Source: Paenibacillus radicis (ex Xue et al. 2023) (GTDB taxonomy: Bacteria > Bacillota > Bacilli > Paenibacillales > NBRC-103111). From it: 64,000 nucleotides of DNA. Positions 62,198 to 64,000 of this stretch are shown piece by piece. The notes under the pieces were generated by a model that had not been told where the DNA came from, did no database searches, and worked only from the letters and a program-made list of their open reading frames with translations. Within the stretch, counting starts at the first letter, position 1, and the number at the start of each line of letters is the position of its first letter. The stretch is from assembly GCF_024722015.1 (NCBI RefSeq), contig NZ_JANQBD010000025.1, positions 1 to 64,000 on the forward strand, written 5' to 3'. Position numbers and translations under genes: made by a program.

Positions 62198-63118
62198 TTA
62201 ATCGTATCTAACCCTAGGATCGACTAAGCTGTAACATAGATCGACGATCAGGTTCACAATAACAAATATGGTCGCGATAAAAAGCACTGTTCCTTGAATC
62301 GCCGGATAATCACGAAATTGAATCGATTGAATCACGTAACGTCCTAGCCCATTCATAGAAAAAACAGTCTCAGCTAGTACCGCCCCTCCCAATAAATGAC
62401 CAAATTCCAAACCAATGATCGTAATAATCGGGATTAAAGCGTTTTTCAAAGTATGCTTATAGATGACTGCCTTCTCCCTGACCCCTTTGGCCCGAGCCGT
62501 ACGTACAAAATCTTGATGAATGACTTCCAATACGGAAGATCGGGTAAGACGAGCCAATATAGCGGAAGAAGATAATCCAATGGCAAGCGCCGGAAGAATA
62601 AAATACTTAAACCCATCGCTGCCTCCGGAAGGCAGGATACGAAGATAATAGGAAAAAATTAAAATTAACATGAGTCCCAGCCAAAAGACCGGCATCGAAA
62701 TGCCAAATAATGAAAACATCATGGTAGCATTATCCCGGATGCTATTAGGCTTGGTGGCCGAGAAAATCCCTGCGAAAAGCCCAACAATAATCATAATGAT
62801 GATAGCCATAACCGTAAGCATAATCGTGGTCGGGAATCGCGTAAGAATTTCTGTCAGCACCGGCCGGTTGGAACGAAGTGAGGTTCCGAGATCACCTTTG
62901 GCCAAGTTGACCACATAGGTTCCGTATTGCACATGCAAGGGCTGATTTAATCCGAGGCGGTCACGAACCATGGCAACGTCTTCTTCAGTGGCGTCATTGC
63001 CGGCAACTAGCCGGGCTGGATCTCCCGGAACAGAGTGGATCAGAATAAATACAAGAATCGATACCCCAATCAAGGTAGGAATCATTTGCAGCACACGCTT
63101 TATAATATAGCTAAACAA
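62198..63118 (-). CDS. Oligopeptide ABC transporter permease (OppB/DppB-like)
   Basis: Permease of 306 aa starting TTG at 63116-63118 behind AAAGGAGG. Six helices; MFSYIIKRVLQMIPTLIGVSILVF, the LVAGNDATEEDVAMVRDRLGLNQPL extracytoplasmic part, and the EAA loop DFVRTARAKGVREKAVIYKHTLKNALIP are typical. Ends LVDLCYSLVDPRVRYD. Separated from the binding-protein gene by a 69-bp gap with a strong hairpin. Confidence 0.94.
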   Translation of the reverse strand: MFSYIIKRVLQMIPTLIGVSILVFILIHSVPGDPARLVAGNDATEEDVAMVRDRLGLNQPLHVQYGTYVVNLAKGDLGTSLRSNRPVLTEILTRFPTTIMLTVMAIIIMIIVGLFAGIFSATKPNSIRDNATMMFSLFGISMPVFWLGLMLILIFSYYLRILPSGGSDGFKYFILPALAIGLSSSAILARLTRSSVLEVIHQDFVRTARAKGVREKAVIYKHTLKNALIPIITIIGLEFGHLLGGAVLAETVFSMNGLGRYVIQSIQFRDYPAIQGTVLFIATIFVIVNLIVDLCYSLVDPRVRYD

Positions 63119-63139
63119 CCTGGCGCCTCCTTTACAAGA

Positions 63140-63177
63140 ATAGAATAGGGGGATGCTAATATCCCCCTATTCTACTA
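63140..63177 (-). terminator. Strong hairpin between binding-protein and permease genes
   Basis: GAATAGGGGGAT-ATTAGC-ATCCCCCTATTC (minus) is a perfect 12-bp stem without a long T-tract. It is probably a partial terminator or mRNA-stabilising element that keeps binding-protein expression above that of the permeases. Confidence 0.7.
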
Positions 63178-63187
63178 AAGCTTTTTG

Positions 63188-64000
63188 TTATTTTTTCACA
63201 ACATCACGAAGGATAAGCCGCTCGTTATTCCAATTGTATACATTGTCAAGATTGCTCTTATAGCCTGAGGTTTGTTTGTAATCGAGCAGGAAAATCCATG
63301 GTGCCTGGTCCTTGATAAGCTTAAGCGCATCGCCGTAAACCTTTTTACGCTCATCCGGATTGGCCGTTTTCATTCCTTTATCGATTAATGCATCGAGATC
63401 AGGATTGGACAACTTCGAGTAGTTGCTAGCGCCCTTCGTCATTAGGATCGGTCTCAAGCCCCAATCCGCATCATTCGTAGAAGTACCCCAGCTGTTCAAA
63501 GCCAGATTGAATTCAGCCTTCGGATCACGGGTTGCTTCCTGGAATGCGCCGAACTCCCATTTACGATATTCGACTTTAAATCCTACTGCCTGAAGGTTGC
63601 CTTGAATGAATTCGGCAATTTGGCGATCCATCAAATAACGGCCGTCCGGCGTCCATAATTTTAACGTTGTTCCCGGCGCAACTCCTGCTTCCGCCAACAA
63701 TTGCTTCGCTTTCTCAGGATCGTACGGGTATGCACCTACAGAGGAGTAACCCCAAACCATATCACCAATGGCCGCTTCCGCCACTTTGGCTTGGCCGGAC
63801 ATGATTTTCTTAACAATCGTTTCCTTATCTACCGCATAGTTGATCGCTTGACGTGCTTTCACATTATCGAATGGCGCTCTTGTTGTATTAATAGACATGT
63901 ATAGATTTCTGGAGCTTGGCTCCACATTGATTTTGATTTTGTCGTTTGTTTTAAGACGATCTACATCTGATGTAACAACTGGGACGATAATATCCGCTTC
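63188..64000 (-). CDS. Oligopeptide-binding protein (SBP family 5), C-terminal part
   Basis: The frame stays open to the window edge (EADIIVPVVTSDVDRLKTND precedes the GTG at 63925), so the gene starts beyond 64000 and about 270 C-terminal residues are seen. Family 5 features: NVKARQAINYAVDKETIV, YPYDPEKAKQLLAEAG, GFKVEYRKWEFGAF and LNSWGTSTNDADWGLRPI. It should be an extracytoplasmic lipoprotein delivering peptides, glutathione or other small compounds to OppB/OppC. The signal peptide lies outside the window. Confidence 0.92.
   Translation of the reverse strand, partial: EADIIVPVVTSDVDRLKTNDKIKINVEPSSRNLYMSINTTRAPFDNVKARQAINYAVDKETIVKKIMSGQAKVAEAAIGDMVWGYSSVGAYPYDPEKAKQLLAEAGVAPGTTLKLWTPDGRYLMDRQIAEFIQGNLQAVGFKVEYRKWEFGAFQEATRDPKAEFNLALNSWGTSTNDADWGLRPILMTKGASNYSKLSNPDLDALIDKGMKTANPDERKKVYGDALKLIKDQAPWIFLLDYKQTSGYKSNLDNVYNWNNERLILRDVVKK

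Noticed and set aside
1..64000. CRISPR array, tRNA genes, insertion sequences or prophage genes
   Set aside because: No regularly spaced direct repeats of 25-40 bp, no recognisable tRNA cloverleaf, and no transposase, integrase or phage structural gene were found by reading.

Overview
The window looks like chromosome from a Paenibacillus-type member of the Bacillales. The evidence is a Bacillales 16S rRNA 5' end, a des-desK-desR module, a Bacillus-type Fur, a yjlC/ndh pair with a Rex-like operator, an S-layer (SLH) anchored enzyme, LplB/LplC-type sugar permeases without their own ATPase, and strong AGGAGG ribosome-binding sites. Nearly all genes lie on the minus strand; the plus-strand genes are carAB, the yiaA-like gene and a LysR gene. 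I saw no insertion sequence, prophage, CRISPR array or tRNA.

Region by region. 1-590: start of an rrn operon (16S 5' end, leader, promoter) running off the left edge. 0.6-4.5 kb: small genes and the cold-shock membrane fluidity module des-desK-desR with a probable DesR operator. 4.6-6.6 kb: a small unknown gene and a chemoreceptor. 6.7-18.8 kb: a pyrimidine locus with PyrD-like and PyrK-like subunits, an M20 carbamoyl-amino-acid hydrolase, a two-permease NMT1/THI5-type ABC importer, a uridine-phosphorylase-like enzyme, phosphopentomutase, dihydroorotase and a PucR-type regulator. 19-23.5 kb: divergent carAB behind two tandem ARG boxes. 23.6-28.4 kb: secreted BsuPI-like protein, amidase, Rieske protein and amidohydrolase. 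28.6-42 kb: a catabolite-repressed (cre) glycan and sugar-acid operon under a membrane AraC-type regulator. 42-43.4 kb: a gene-poor block of structured repeats with a remnant of a DHDPS-family aldolase gene. 43.4-45.7 kb: fur and a cystine/dicarboxylate symporter. 46-52.6 kb: a 2,216-residue SLH-anchored nuclease/5'-nucleotidase behind a PhoP-like box. 52.9-56 kb: yiaA-like gene, MerR regulator, ndh-yjlC. 56.4-64 kb: LysR regulator, M20D hydrolase and an oligopeptide ABC transporter running off the right edge.

How the genes work together. PyrKD, PyrC and the M20 hydrolase, read in reverse of biosynthesis, would turn orotate (or a relative) into dihydroorotate, carbamoyl-aspartate and finally aspartate, CO2 and ammonia. 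The ABC importer, PucR-type regulator and lack of pyrB/E/F fit catabolism or salvage. The SLH enzyme could supply nucleosides outside the cell. The glycan operon combines two glycosidases, an enolase-superfamily dehydratase and an alcohol dehydrogenase, so it probably handles an acid-sugar-containing glycan.

The most unusual non-coding signals are two families of structured intergenic repeats. The first (about 120 bp, four full copies and one truncated) shows compensatory base changes and usually abuts the T-tract of an intrinsic terminator. The second (about 200-255 bp, two copies) folds as a long imperfect palindrome.
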